In this document: positions 1-5,817 of the stretch, piece after piece | How the letters are laid out: every line of letters starts with the position of its first letter | How positions within the stretch are numbered: the stretch's first letter is position 1 | Origin: Proteobacteria bacterium UBA2133 | GTDB lineage: Bacteria > Pseudomonadota > Gammaproteobacteria > Arenicellales > UBA868 | Direction: 5' to 3' | Assembly (NCBI GenBank): GCA_002327725.1 | Contig: DCXP01000050.1 | Span: 47,879 to 54,053, forward strand | DNA: 6,175 nt | Program-made: the position numbers and the translations under genes | Notes under the pieces: generated by a model | The model's input: only the letters and a program-made list of their open reading frames with translations | Told to the model about the DNA's origin: nothing | Database searches by the model: none

Positions 1-40
1 AGACAAATCGCATCTTCCCGGAGACAAACAATCCGAGCAA

Positions 41-1048
41 CTATTTAAGACCTCTCTCCAACGCCCTGATGCGTCTGGCCAGGTCATCGAGCTGGCGAAA
101 CCTTACGGCTGCCTTTCTCCACTCGGCCGCCGGCAACAGGCCGGTACCCGAGGAGTACATCCCTGGCTGATCAATAGAGCCGGTGACCATTGCCATCCCT
201 GTCAGGTGAACGTCATCACAGATGGTGACGTGGTCCGCCACTCCGACCGCACCCGCCAGAATGCAGCGTTTGCCGATGACCACGCTGCCGGCAATACCGA
301 CACAGGATACGATCGCCGTATCCTCGCCGACCTGACAGTTATGGCCGATCTGAACCAGATTATCGATAACAACCCCATCGGCGATGACGGTATCGCCAAT
401 AGCGCCACGGTCTATTGTCGTGACCGCGCCGATCTGCACATCATGACCGATGCGAAGCCCGCCGTGTTGCGGGATTCGAACCCAATGGCCTTCTTCCTGG
501 GTATTGCCGAAGCCATCGCTGCCGAGCACCGCCCCGCTTTTGATAAAGCAGCGCTCGCCAATCACCACCCCCCGCATCACGGTAACGTTTGCGAAAAGAC
601 GCGTCCCTGCGCCCAGCCGGGCCCGCTCTCCAATAACGCTTCCAGGCCCGATGACCACATCCTCGCCGATCACAACATGATTTTCGATGACGCAGTTTGC
701 GCCGATCGAAGATGTCGGGCTGACATCTGCCGTTTCGGCGACCACGGCACTGGAATGGGCGCCGGGATCAGGCATCGGCGTGGTATCCAGGGCCCGGGCC
801 GCATGGGCATAACCAAGGTGCGGGTTCTCACAGATAACCGCAGCACCGGGCCAGGCCTTGAGATCTTCGTGGCGAAGAATAATGGCCGATGCGGTGCACT
901 CCGCTAACTGCTCGCGGGGTGTAGACGCGGCAAGAAAAGTGACCTCGCCGGCACCCGCGTCTTCCAGCGTGCCGAGCGCGGTGATTTCGAGGTCGGCGTC
1001 GCCGTGACACACACCGCCCAGTTGCTCTGCAAGATCACCCAGTCTCAT
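41..1048 (-). CDS. lpxD: UDP-3-O-(3-hydroxyacyl)glucosamine N-acyltransferase (LpxD)
   Basis: This cytoplasmic enzyme transfers a 3-hydroxyacyl chain from acyl carrier protein to the 2-amino group of UDP-3-O-acylglucosamine, the third step of lipid A synthesis. The 335-residue product is close to E. coli LpxD (341 residues) and lines up with it from memory over its full length. Residues 1-100 form the uridine-binding N-terminal domain. Residues about 100-290 are hexapeptide repeats of the left-handed beta-helix type (SIGANCVI, VVIGED, VVIGPG). Residues 305-335 form the C-terminal helix after the conserved MYSSG and WRKAA segments. The SDGFGN motif is at 177-182 and TTIDRGA at 210-216. His236 in QIGHN matches the catalytic His239 of E. 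coli, and His273 in ADHVTI matches His276. The start fits the family N-terminus, although its Shine-Dalgarno (GAG about 7 bases upstream) is weak. It lies 34 bp downstream of an acetyltransferase gene, not after skp/ompH as is usual in gammaproteobacteria. It could be the only lpxD or a second copy; the window cannot tell. Confidence 0.97.
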   Translation of the reverse strand: MRLGDLAEQLGGVCHGDADLEITALGTLEDAGAGEVTFLAASTPREQLAECTASAIILRHEDLKAWPGAAVICENPHLGYAHAARALDTTPMPDPGAHSSAVVAETADVSPTSSIGANCVIENHVVIGEDVVIGPGSVIGERARLGAGTRLFANVTVMRGVVIGERCFIKSGAVLGSDGFGNTQEEGHWVRIPQHGGLRIGHDVQIGAVTTIDRGAIGDTVIADGVVIDNLVQIGHNCQVGEDTAIVSCVGIAGSVVIGKRCILAGAVGVADHVTICDDVHLTGMAMVTGSIDQPGMYSSGTGLLPAAEWRKAAVRFRQLDDLARRIRALERGLK

Positions 1049-1082
1049 AAGGTCTCACGCTCGCCCATCCAGGGAATGAAAA

Positions 1083-1586
1083 TCAACCGTCCTGCGCTGG
1101 CGGGCTCAGCCTTTTGATCAACAACTGTGCTCCGGGCGCTGTGGGGTGATGATAGGCTGGCGCGGGAACAAAACCAAGTTGTTGATACAGGCGGATTGCA
1201 GCCCGCATGCTGGGCAGCGTTTCGAGATGAAGTTCGGTCACTCCCGCCTGCCCCGCATGCCTGATCACGGCCGTCATCAGGCGAGCGCCGATACCCGAGC
1301 GTCTGCAGGACTCGCGCACAAAGAGTCTTTTCACTTCGGCTGTGAGGTTATCCTGCGGCCGTATGCCGACACAGCCCACGGGCATTGTGTTATCCAGGGC
1401 CAGAAACAAAGCGCCCACGGGCCGGGTGTACTCGCCGGGCAGGCCTTCAAGCTCGCGTTCAAAGTCCTCAAAACACACCGGCGCATCTACCGACCGTTCA
1501 TATTCACGGAACAGCTCCCGCATGATACCCATCCGGGAAGACCCCGCCATTTCAATGACAATTCCGCTGTCGTGCTCTGACGGCAT
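1083..1586 (-). CDS. GNAT-family N-acetyltransferase
   Basis: A single-domain GCN5-related acetyltransferase of 167 residues, expected to move an acetyl group from acetyl-CoA to an amine; the substrate is unknown. The acetyl-CoA motif is clear: strand VKRLFV at 86-91 leads into RRSGIG at 95-100, which fits the R/Q-x-x-G-x-G/A pyrophosphate loop. The second half has LETLPSM at 121-127 and RLYQQLGF at 132-139, where Tyr134 is in the usual general-acid position. The N-terminal segment (ELFREYERS, then VCFEDFERELEGLP) is typical of a widespread bacterial GNAT subfamily whose members are mostly unassigned. The ATG at 1586 is supported by a GGAG Shine-Dalgarno 8 bases upstream. It is divergent from the SDR gene and co-directional with lpxD, so the two may share a transcript. 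There is no signal peptide or membrane segment. The family call is secure and the function is open. Confidence 0.92.
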   Translation of the reverse strand: MPSEHDSGIVIEMAGSSRMGIMRELFREYERSVDAPVCFEDFERELEGLPGEYTRPVGALFLALDNTMPVGCVGIRPQDNLTAEVKRLFVRESCRRSGIGARLMTAVIRHAGQAGVTELHLETLPSMRAAIRLYQQLGFVPAPAYHHPTAPGAQLLIKRLSPPAQDG

Positions 1587-1594
1587 CGGCTCAA

Positions 1595-1598
1595 CTCC
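1595..1598 (-). promoter_or_regulatory. Ribosome binding site of the GNAT gene
   Basis: On the minus strand, GGAG is followed by an 8-base spacer (TTGAGCCG) and then the ATG at 1586. This is a normal Shine-Dalgarno at normal spacing and fixes the start of the acetyltransferase. Confidence 0.7.
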
Positions 1599-1641
1599 GG
1601 TGGATTGGCCGAGTACGGCTGCTGCCAGAGCGGGCGCGGGA

Positions 1642-1647
1642 TAAAAT
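1642..1647 (+). promoter_or_regulatory. Candidate -10 element for the SDR gene
   Basis: TAAAAT matches the sigma-70 -10 consensus TATAAT at five of six positions and lies in an AT-rich patch of an otherwise GC-rich spacer, 36 bases before the SDR start codon. The -35 position at 17-bp spacing (1619-1624, CTGCTG) matches poorly, and there is no extended -10 TG. If real, the promoter is weak or activator-dependent. This is inferred from sequence only. Confidence 0.3.
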
Positions 1648-1659
1648 CACCATAGCGCC

Positions 1660-1665
1660 ATTATC
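1660..1665 (-). promoter_or_regulatory. Candidate -10 element for the GNAT-lpxD transcript
   Basis: Read on the minus strand, GATAAT matches TATAAT at five of six positions and lies 73 bases upstream of the acetyltransferase start. No convincing -35 is visible at 15-18 bp spacing; that stretch overlaps the first codons of the SDR gene. It would face and overlap the candidate SDR promoter. Support is weak. Confidence 0.2.
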
Positions 1666-1673
1666 ACTTAGAT

Positions 1674-1679
1674 GGGGGA
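1674..1679 (+). promoter_or_regulatory. Ribosome binding site that selects the SDR start at 1684
   Basis: GGGGGA, followed by AACA, lies 4 bases before the ATG at 1684. The alternative in-frame ATG at 1672 overlaps this element and has no purine-rich site upstream (CACTTAG). Use of 1684 also gives the usual SDR N-terminus, with the first beta strand (KVAVITG) starting at residue 6. Confidence 0.65.
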
Positions 1680-1683
1680 AACA

Positions 1684-2445
1684 ATGAGACTTCAGGACAA
1701 GGTCGCCGTCATTACCGGTGCCGCGCAGGGGATCGGCCTCGGTATCGCACAGCGTTTTGCTGCAGAAGGGGCACAGATCATGATGCTCGATATCAACGAA
1801 GATATCGGTCGCAATGCGGCAGCAGACATTGCCGGAGCACGCTTTTTCAGCACCGACATATCGGACAAGCAGGCGATCGATCGAACCGTCGATGAGATCA
1901 TTGCCGATACCGGCCGAATTGATATCTGCGTCAATAACGCCGGCATCCTCCGCTCGGGAGATGTACTGGAGATCAGCGAAGAGGATTTCGACGCGGTGCT
2001 TTCGGTGAATCTCAAAGGCGCGTTCCTGATGAGCCAGGCGGCTGGCCGGCATATGGTCGGGGCTGGTGGTGGCAGCATCATCAATATGTCTTCGGTCAAT
2101 GGTGTCATGACCATTCCCAACATTCTGCCCTACAACGTCTCCAAAGGCGGCCTGGATCAGTTGACCCGTGTGATGGCGGTCGCGCTCGCGGACAAGGGTG
2201 TGCGGGTCAATGCGATCGGGCCGGGCAGTATCCTGACAGAGCTGCTGCAGCAGGTAATGACCGACGACGCCAAGCGCCGGGCCATCCTGTCACGGACTCC
2301 CATGGGACGCTGCGGCGACGTCGACGAGATCGCCGGTATCGCTCTCTTCCTTGCCAGTGACGATGCCTCGTATATCACCGGGCAGTGCATCTATGCCGAT
2401 GGCGGGCGGCTTGCCCTCAACTACACGGTGCCGGTACCCGACTGA
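1684..2445 (+). CDS. Classical short-chain dehydrogenase/reductase (SDR), probably NAD-dependent
   Basis: A 253-residue cytoplasmic oxidoreductase with a single Rossmann-fold domain, the usual size for the classical SDR family. The cofactor loop TGAAQGIG is at 11-18. Asp36 ends the second beta strand (MLDIN), which in this family usually favours NAD(H) over NADP(H). NNAG is at 84-87. The catalytic tetrad is complete: Asn109 (VNL), Ser137 (NMSSVNG), Tyr150 and Lys154 (YNVSK). VRVNAIGPG at 173-181 and the ITGQ-DGG segment at 231-241 are family features. The C-terminus runs on about a dozen residues past DGG, ending LNYTVPVPD. The substrate cannot be read from the sequence; sugar, hydroxy-acid and 3-oxoacyl substrates all occur among relatives. 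A FabG role is less likely, because of Asp36 and the lack of fatty-acid genes nearby. It is the only plus-strand gene, divergent from the acetyltransferase and convergent with hemE. An upstream in-frame ATG at 1672 would add four residues. Confidence 0.94.
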   Translation: MRLQDKVAVITGAAQGIGLGIAQRFAAEGAQIMMLDINEDIGRNAAADIAGARFFSTDISDKQAIDRTVDEIIADTGRIDICVNNAGILRSGDVLEISEEDFDAVLSVNLKGAFLMSQAAGRHMVGAGGGSIINMSSVNGVMTIPNILPYNVSKGGLDQLTRVMAVALADKGVRVNAIGPGSILTELLQQVMTDDAKRRAILSRTPMGRCGDVDEIAGIALFLASDDASYITGQCIYADGGRLALNYTVPVPD

Positions 2446-2471
2446 CCGCCCGCAACAGCGCCTGGGGATGC

Positions 2472-3545
2472 TCAGCTGGGGGATCGGCTCAAATCGTGCA
2501 CCGAATCGACCAGTACTTTGACATGATCGGGATCGATACCCGGGGTGACACCGTGGCCAAGGTTGAACACATGGCCCGGACCCGGGCCGAAATCTGCCAG
2601 CACGTCAGCGACCGCTGACCGGATTTTGTCCGGAGACGCATTCAGGACGGCCGGGTCCAGGTTACCCTGCAGCGCGACCTGGTCCTGCACGAGGCGCCGG
2701 GCCTCACGAAGCGAGGTGGTCCAGTCACAGCCCAGCGCATCACACCCGATCTGGGCGATACGCGGCAGCCATTGCCCGCCGCCTTTGGTGAAAACAATGA
2801 TGGGCAACGCTTCCGCGACCGGATCGGCCCGCAGTGCCTCCACGATCTGTGCTATCGGATCCAGTGAAAAATACCGGTACTCGGCGTGACCCAACACACC
2901 CCCCCAGGTGTCAAAAATCATCAACACCTGTGCGCCGGCGTGCGCTTGCGCCGTCAGGTACAGGGAAACCGACTCGCTCAGGATGCCCAACAGCGCACGG
3001 GCCGTTGAGGGCTCCCGATAGATCATATCCTTGACTCTGGAGAAGTCCCGGCTGCTCCGACCTTCCACCATATACGTTGCCAAAGTCCAGGGGCTTCCTG
3101 AAAAACCGATCAGGGGCACCCGGTCATTCAGTTCACGGCGGATCAGTCTGACGGCGTCCATCACATAGCGAAGATCACTTTCGGGGTCCGGCCGGATGAG
3201 GGATTCGACATCCGCGGAAGTACGCACAGGACGGGCAAAACGGGGGCCTTCACCCTCGTTTAGGCTCAACCCCAGACCCATCGCATCGGGAATGGTCAGG
3301 ATATCGGAAAAGAGGATCGCGGCATCAAGGTCAAACCGGTCCAGAGGCTGGAGCGTCACCTCGCAGGCAAGTTCCGGGGTTTTGCACAGGGTGAGAAAGT
3401 CCCCGGCCCGCTCACGGGTCGCACGATATTCGGGGAGGTAGCGGCCGGCCTGACGCATGATCCAGACCGGCGTACAGTCGACATCCTGACGACGCAGCGC
3501 CCTGATCAAGCGGTCGTTGCGAAGATCCTGATGGGCCGAATTCAT
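2472..3545 (-). CDS. hemE: Uroporphyrinogen III decarboxylase (HemE)
   Basis: This cytoplasmic enzyme of the heme pathway removes the four acetate carboxyl groups of uroporphyrinogen III to give coproporphyrinogen III, without a cofactor. The 357-residue product matches the usual bacterial length of about 350. Both family signatures are present: PVWIMRQAGRYLPEY at 26-40, with substrate-binding Arg31 and Arg35, and GFSGSPWTLATYMVEG at 147-162, with Tyr158. Asp81 in LFSDIL is the conserved catalytic or pyrrole-binding aspartate, and His331 in FNLGHG is the conserved C-terminal histidine. The start ATG shares four bases (ATGA) with the pyrF stop and has no good Shine-Dalgarno, so translation probably depends on ribosomes finishing pyrF. 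It appears to be the last gene of the gltB-gltD-pyrF-hemE operon and ends 26 bp from the convergent SDR gene. A run of seven G on the coding strand encodes the Trp-Gly-Gly of residues 214-216. Confidence 0.98.
   Translation of the reverse strand: MNSAHQDLRNDRLIRALRRQDVDCTPVWIMRQAGRYLPEYRATRERAGDFLTLCKTPELACEVTLQPLDRFDLDAAILFSDILTIPDAMGLGLSLNEGEGPRFARPVRTSADVESLIRPDPESDLRYVMDAVRLIRRELNDRVPLIGFSGSPWTLATYMVEGRSSRDFSRVKDMIYREPSTARALLGILSESVSLYLTAQAHAGAQVLMIFDTWGGVLGHAEYRYFSLDPIAQIVEALRADPVAEALPIIVFTKGGGQWLPRIAQIGCDALGCDWTTSLREARRLVQDQVALQGNLDPAVLNASPDKIRSAVADVLADFGPGPGHVFNLGHGVTPGIDPDHVKVLVDSVHDLSRSPS
3542..3545 (-). other. ATGA stop-start overlap of pyrF and hemE
   Basis: The pyrF stop TGA (3544-3542) and the hemE start ATG (3545-3543) share bases in the sequence ATGA. 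The bases before it (CGGCGCTGGCACC) contain no purine-rich ribosome binding site. This arrangement is the classic layout for termination-reinitiation coupling, which would tie HemE output to PyrF translation. Confidence 0.8.
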
Positions 3546-4249
3546 GGTGCCAGCGCCGAGCGGATCTCGGCCTGAATCTCGTCAGCCGCCGCTTTCGGGC
3601 TGTCGGCATCCCGAATGGGCCTGCCGACAACAAGGTAATCGGCACCATCGCGCAGCGCCTGGGTCGGGGTCACGGTGCGCTTTTGATCATCATCATGCTG
3701 GCCCGGACGGATCCCGGGAGTCACGATCACACCCCTTTCTCCCAGGGTGTTGCGCAGCACTGCGGCTTCCTGGCCCGAGGCAACAACACCGGCGCAGCCA
3801 AGGGCCAGTGCCCGGCTTGCCCGGGAGCGGACCAGCGCCGCGATATCGCAGTCAAAGCCAAGATCACGCATGTCGGCCGAATCAAGGCTCGTCAGCACGG
3901 TCACCGCAAGAATCCCCACATCACCGGAGGCTTCGGCCGCCGCCCGCATGATGGCGTCATTGCCGTGGACCGTGGCGAAGGTGATATTGCGTACCTGCAG
4001 CTGTTTCACGGCTCGCGCGACCGTCGCCGGCACGTCGAAAAACTTGAGATCGACAAAGACCTGCTTGCCCTGGCCACTCAGCCAGTCGACAACGGCAAAA
4101 CCGTCGGCTGCGGTGAAAAGCTCAAGACCGACCTTGTAGAAACTGACGCTGTCGCCCAGTTCCCGGACCAGATCGCGCGCCTCGGCACCGCTCGGGATAT
4201 CCAGAGCAGCAATCAGCCGTTGTTCGTCTGGAATAGACGCTCGGCTCAT
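3542..4249 (-). CDS. pyrF: Orotidine 5'-phosphate decarboxylase (PyrF)
   Basis: It converts OMP to UMP and CO2, the last step of de novo pyrimidine synthesis, in the cytoplasm and without a cofactor. The 235-residue product has the size of the short bacterial (group 1) enzymes. The (beta/alpha)8 active site is complete: Asp16 in ALD, Lys39 in YKVG, and the D-x-K-x-x-D triad at Asp67, Lys69 and Asp72 within VFVDLKFFDVP. The phosphate-binding part is also present: TPGIRP at 177-182 and VVGRPI at 207-212, with Arg210. The gene starts 12 bp after the gltD stop and overlaps hemE by four bases, so it lies inside the operon. The nearest Shine-Dalgarno-like bases (TGAG, inside the gltD stop region) are about 12 bases from the ATG, farther than usual, which suggests coupling to gltD. 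pyrF is not usually placed between gltD and hemE in the genomes I know. Confidence 0.98.
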   Translation of the reverse strand: MSRASIPDEQRLIAALDIPSGAEARDLVRELGDSVSFYKVGLELFTAADGFAVVDWLSGQGKQVFVDLKFFDVPATVARAVKQLQVRNITFATVHGNDAIMRAAAEASGDVGILAVTVLTSLDSADMRDLGFDCDIAALVRSRASRALALGCAGVVASGQEAAVLRNTLGERGVIVTPGIRPGQHDDDQKRTVTPTQALRDGADYLVVGRPIRDADSPKAAADEIQAEIRSALAP

Positions 4250-4261
4250 ATGCGAACTGGC

Positions 4262-5785
4262 TCAGGCAAGGGCGTTGATCTGGGACCGTCCGCGAAGGTA
4301 GTCATCCACCGCCCGGGCCACTTCGCGGCCCTCGTGAATTGCCCAGACCACAAGCGACTGGCCGCGTCTGCAGTCCCCGGCGGCGAAAATCGGTGCACGC
4401 GACGACTGATAACCCGGCGCGGTGGTGAGAATATTGGAGCGCGGGTCACATTCGAGGCCAAGCTGGTCCGGGAGTGCCGGCTCGGGTCCCGTGAATCCCA
4501 TCGACAAGAAGACGAGATCGCACGGCCAATCCTGTTCAGAGCCTTCGACTTCGGTAAAAGGCGCCTCGTCGCCCGGCCGTGTCCAGTCGACCTCGACAGT
4601 GCGCACACCACAGACCTCACCTCGATCGCCCACCAGGAAGGCCTTGGAGAGCAGGCTGTAGTTTCTCGGATCTTTACCAAATCGGTGTTGTGCTTCTGAA
4701 TGGGCGTAATCACTGCGCATGATCAGCGGCCACTGCGGCCACGGGTTATCAGGCGCCCGGTCACTGGGCGGGCGATCAAGCAACTCGAAGTTTACGATGC
4801 TTTGGCACCCTTGTCGCAGCGCAGTCCCGATGCAGTCTGCACCGGTATCGCCGCCACCGATAACGATCACCCGCTGGCCGGCCGCGTCGATTGAGGGCTT
4901 TGTGTCTGCGTAGAGACTCTGGGTGCTCCGGGTGAGGTATTCCATAGCAAAATAGATCCCCGATGCTTCCCGGCCCGGAATCGGAAGGTCACGAGGCACG
5001 GTCGCGCCAACCGCCAGCACCAGCGCATCATGGCATGCCAACAGCTCCTGTACCGGGATATGCCGCATCCCGTCATCCGATTCGCCCATGATCTTCAGGA
5101 CATGTCCACCCGGCAGTGCTACCGCTTCGCCAACACTGGTTCGGGTCACAAACTTCACCCCGGCCTGGCGCAACAGCTCCACCCGCCGCTCCACCAGGCG
5201 CTTGTCGAGTTTCATCATGGGGATGCCATACATCAGCAAGCCGCCAATGCGGTCTGCCCGCTCGTACACCGTCACCTCATGGCCAGCGTGATTGAGTTCG
5301 TCAGCGGCCGCGAGTCCTGCCGGCCCTGATCCCACCACGGCAACCGTAAAGCCGGAACGTTGTTGCGGCTGGAGCGGCGTTACCCAGCCTTCTTCAAAAC
5401 CGCGGTCAACAATCGCCTGCTCTATATTCTTGATGGTCACCGCGGGCTCTGTGATGCCGAGGACACACGCGCCTTCGCAGGGTGCAGGGCAGACCCGGCC
5501 GGTGAACTCCGGAAAATTGTTGGTGGCATGGAGGCGGTCCAGCGCCGCGCGCCACTCTCCCCGGTATACCAGATCATTCCATTCCGGGATCAGGTTATCG
5601 ACCGGACAGCCGTCGTCAGACTGACAAAAAGGGACGCCGCAGTCCATACAGCGTGCGCCCTGGGTCTGCAGATGGGGCGCTTCCGCCCGCGAGAAGATCT
5701 CATCGAAATCATGCAGACGCTCTTCCTCCGCGCGGTACGGCACGATGGCGCGGGGATACTCCTTGAAACCGGTTACCTTTCCCAT
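4262..5785 (-). CDS. gltD: Glutamate synthase (NADPH) small subunit (GltD)
   Basis: The beta subunit of bacterial GOGAT. It takes electrons from NADPH through FAD and passes them to GltB, which uses them to turn 2-oxoglutarate and glutamine-derived ammonia into glutamate. The 507-residue product is slightly longer than the E. coli subunit (about 470). The N-terminal iron-sulfur part has Cys46, Cys49, Cys54 and Cys60, then Cys99, Cys103 and Cys107 (VCPAPCEGAC). The FAD-binding GSGPAG is at 152-157, followed by ERADRIGGLLMYGIP. The NADPH-binding GGGDTGAD is at 310-317. The C-terminal FAD contact IFAAGDCRRGQSLVVWAI is at 467-483. All are intact, so the subunit should be active. The start ATG lies 24 bp after the gltB stop and in the same frame as gltB, but the bases just before it (CAACACCTC) are not a Shine-Dalgarno. 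No alternative start lies between the gltB stop and this ATG in frame. Translation may depend on gltB. Confidence 0.98.
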   Translation of the reverse strand: MGKVTGFKEYPRAIVPYRAEEERLHDFDEIFSRAEAPHLQTQGARCMDCGVPFCQSDDGCPVDNLIPEWNDLVYRGEWRAALDRLHATNNFPEFTGRVCPAPCEGACVLGITEPAVTIKNIEQAIVDRGFEEGWVTPLQPQQRSGFTVAVVGSGPAGLAAADELNHAGHEVTVYERADRIGGLLMYGIPMMKLDKRLVERRVELLRQAGVKFVTRTSVGEAVALPGGHVLKIMGESDDGMRHIPVQELLACHDALVLAVGATVPRDLPIPGREASGIYFAMEYLTRSTQSLYADTKPSIDAAGQRVIVIGGGDTGADCIGTALRQGCQSIVNFELLDRPPSDRAPDNPWPQWPLIMRSDYAHSEAQHRFGKDPRNYSLLSKAFLVGDRGEVCGVRTVEVDWTRPGDEAPFTEVEGSEQDWPCDLVFLSMGFTGPEPALPDQLGLECDPRSNILTTAPGYQSSRAPIFAAGDCRRGQSLVVWAIHEGREVARAVDDYLRGRSQINALA

Positions 5786-5801
5786 GAGGTGTTGGATCGC
5801 T

Positions 5802-5817
5802 GCACCTGATCAGGTGC
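5802..5817. repeat. Perfect 16-bp palindrome at the gltB stop codon
   Basis: GCACCTGATCAGGTGC reads the same on both strands, with the gltB stop TGA (5812-5810 on the minus strand) at its middle. In RNA it could fold as a 6-bp stem (GCACCU with AGGUGC) closing a GAUC loop. The sequence is directly visible; any role in RNA processing, coupling or protein binding is inference. No T-run follows, so it is not an intrinsic terminator. Confidence 0.75.

Noticed and set aside
1..40. A possible terminator downstream of lpxD, from a CGGA/TCCG pairing.
   Set aside because: The stem is only four base pairs with a 10-base loop and no T-run, so it does not qualify as an intrinsic terminator.
100..720. 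Near-periodic short similarity in the DNA, suggestive of tandem repeats.
   Set aside because: It is explained by the hexapeptide repeats of the LpxD beta-helix and is not an independent DNA repeat.
206..907. A 233-codon plus-strand open frame antisense to lpxD.
   Set aside because: It is a shadow of the lpxD hexapeptide repeats; the product is rich in Asp, His and Arg with no known fold, and there is no ribosome binding site.
1045..1068. A seven-codon open frame (MGERETL) on the minus strand whose TGA overlaps the lpxD ATG, resembling a coupling leader peptide.
   Set aside because: It has no ribosome binding site (CATTCCCTGG precedes it) and is short enough to occur by chance. Conservation in relatives would be needed to revive it.
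1672..1683. The upstream ATG at 1672 as the SDR start.
   Set aside because: It has no Shine-Dalgarno and its own bases form part of the GGGGGA site serving the ATG at 1684; the extra residues MGET are not typical of the family.
3683..4699. A 338-codon open frame on the plus strand, antisense to gltD and pyrF.
   Set aside because: It lies opposite two complete, well-conserved genes. gltD and pyrF share the same frame, so one antisense frame can stay open across both in GC-rich DNA. Its translation shows no recognisable domain.
4246..4713. A 155-codon minus-strand frame inside the 3' part of gltD.
   Set aside because: It overlaps conserved gltD sequence in another frame and gives a low-complexity Arg/Ser/Pro-rich product typical of shadow frames.
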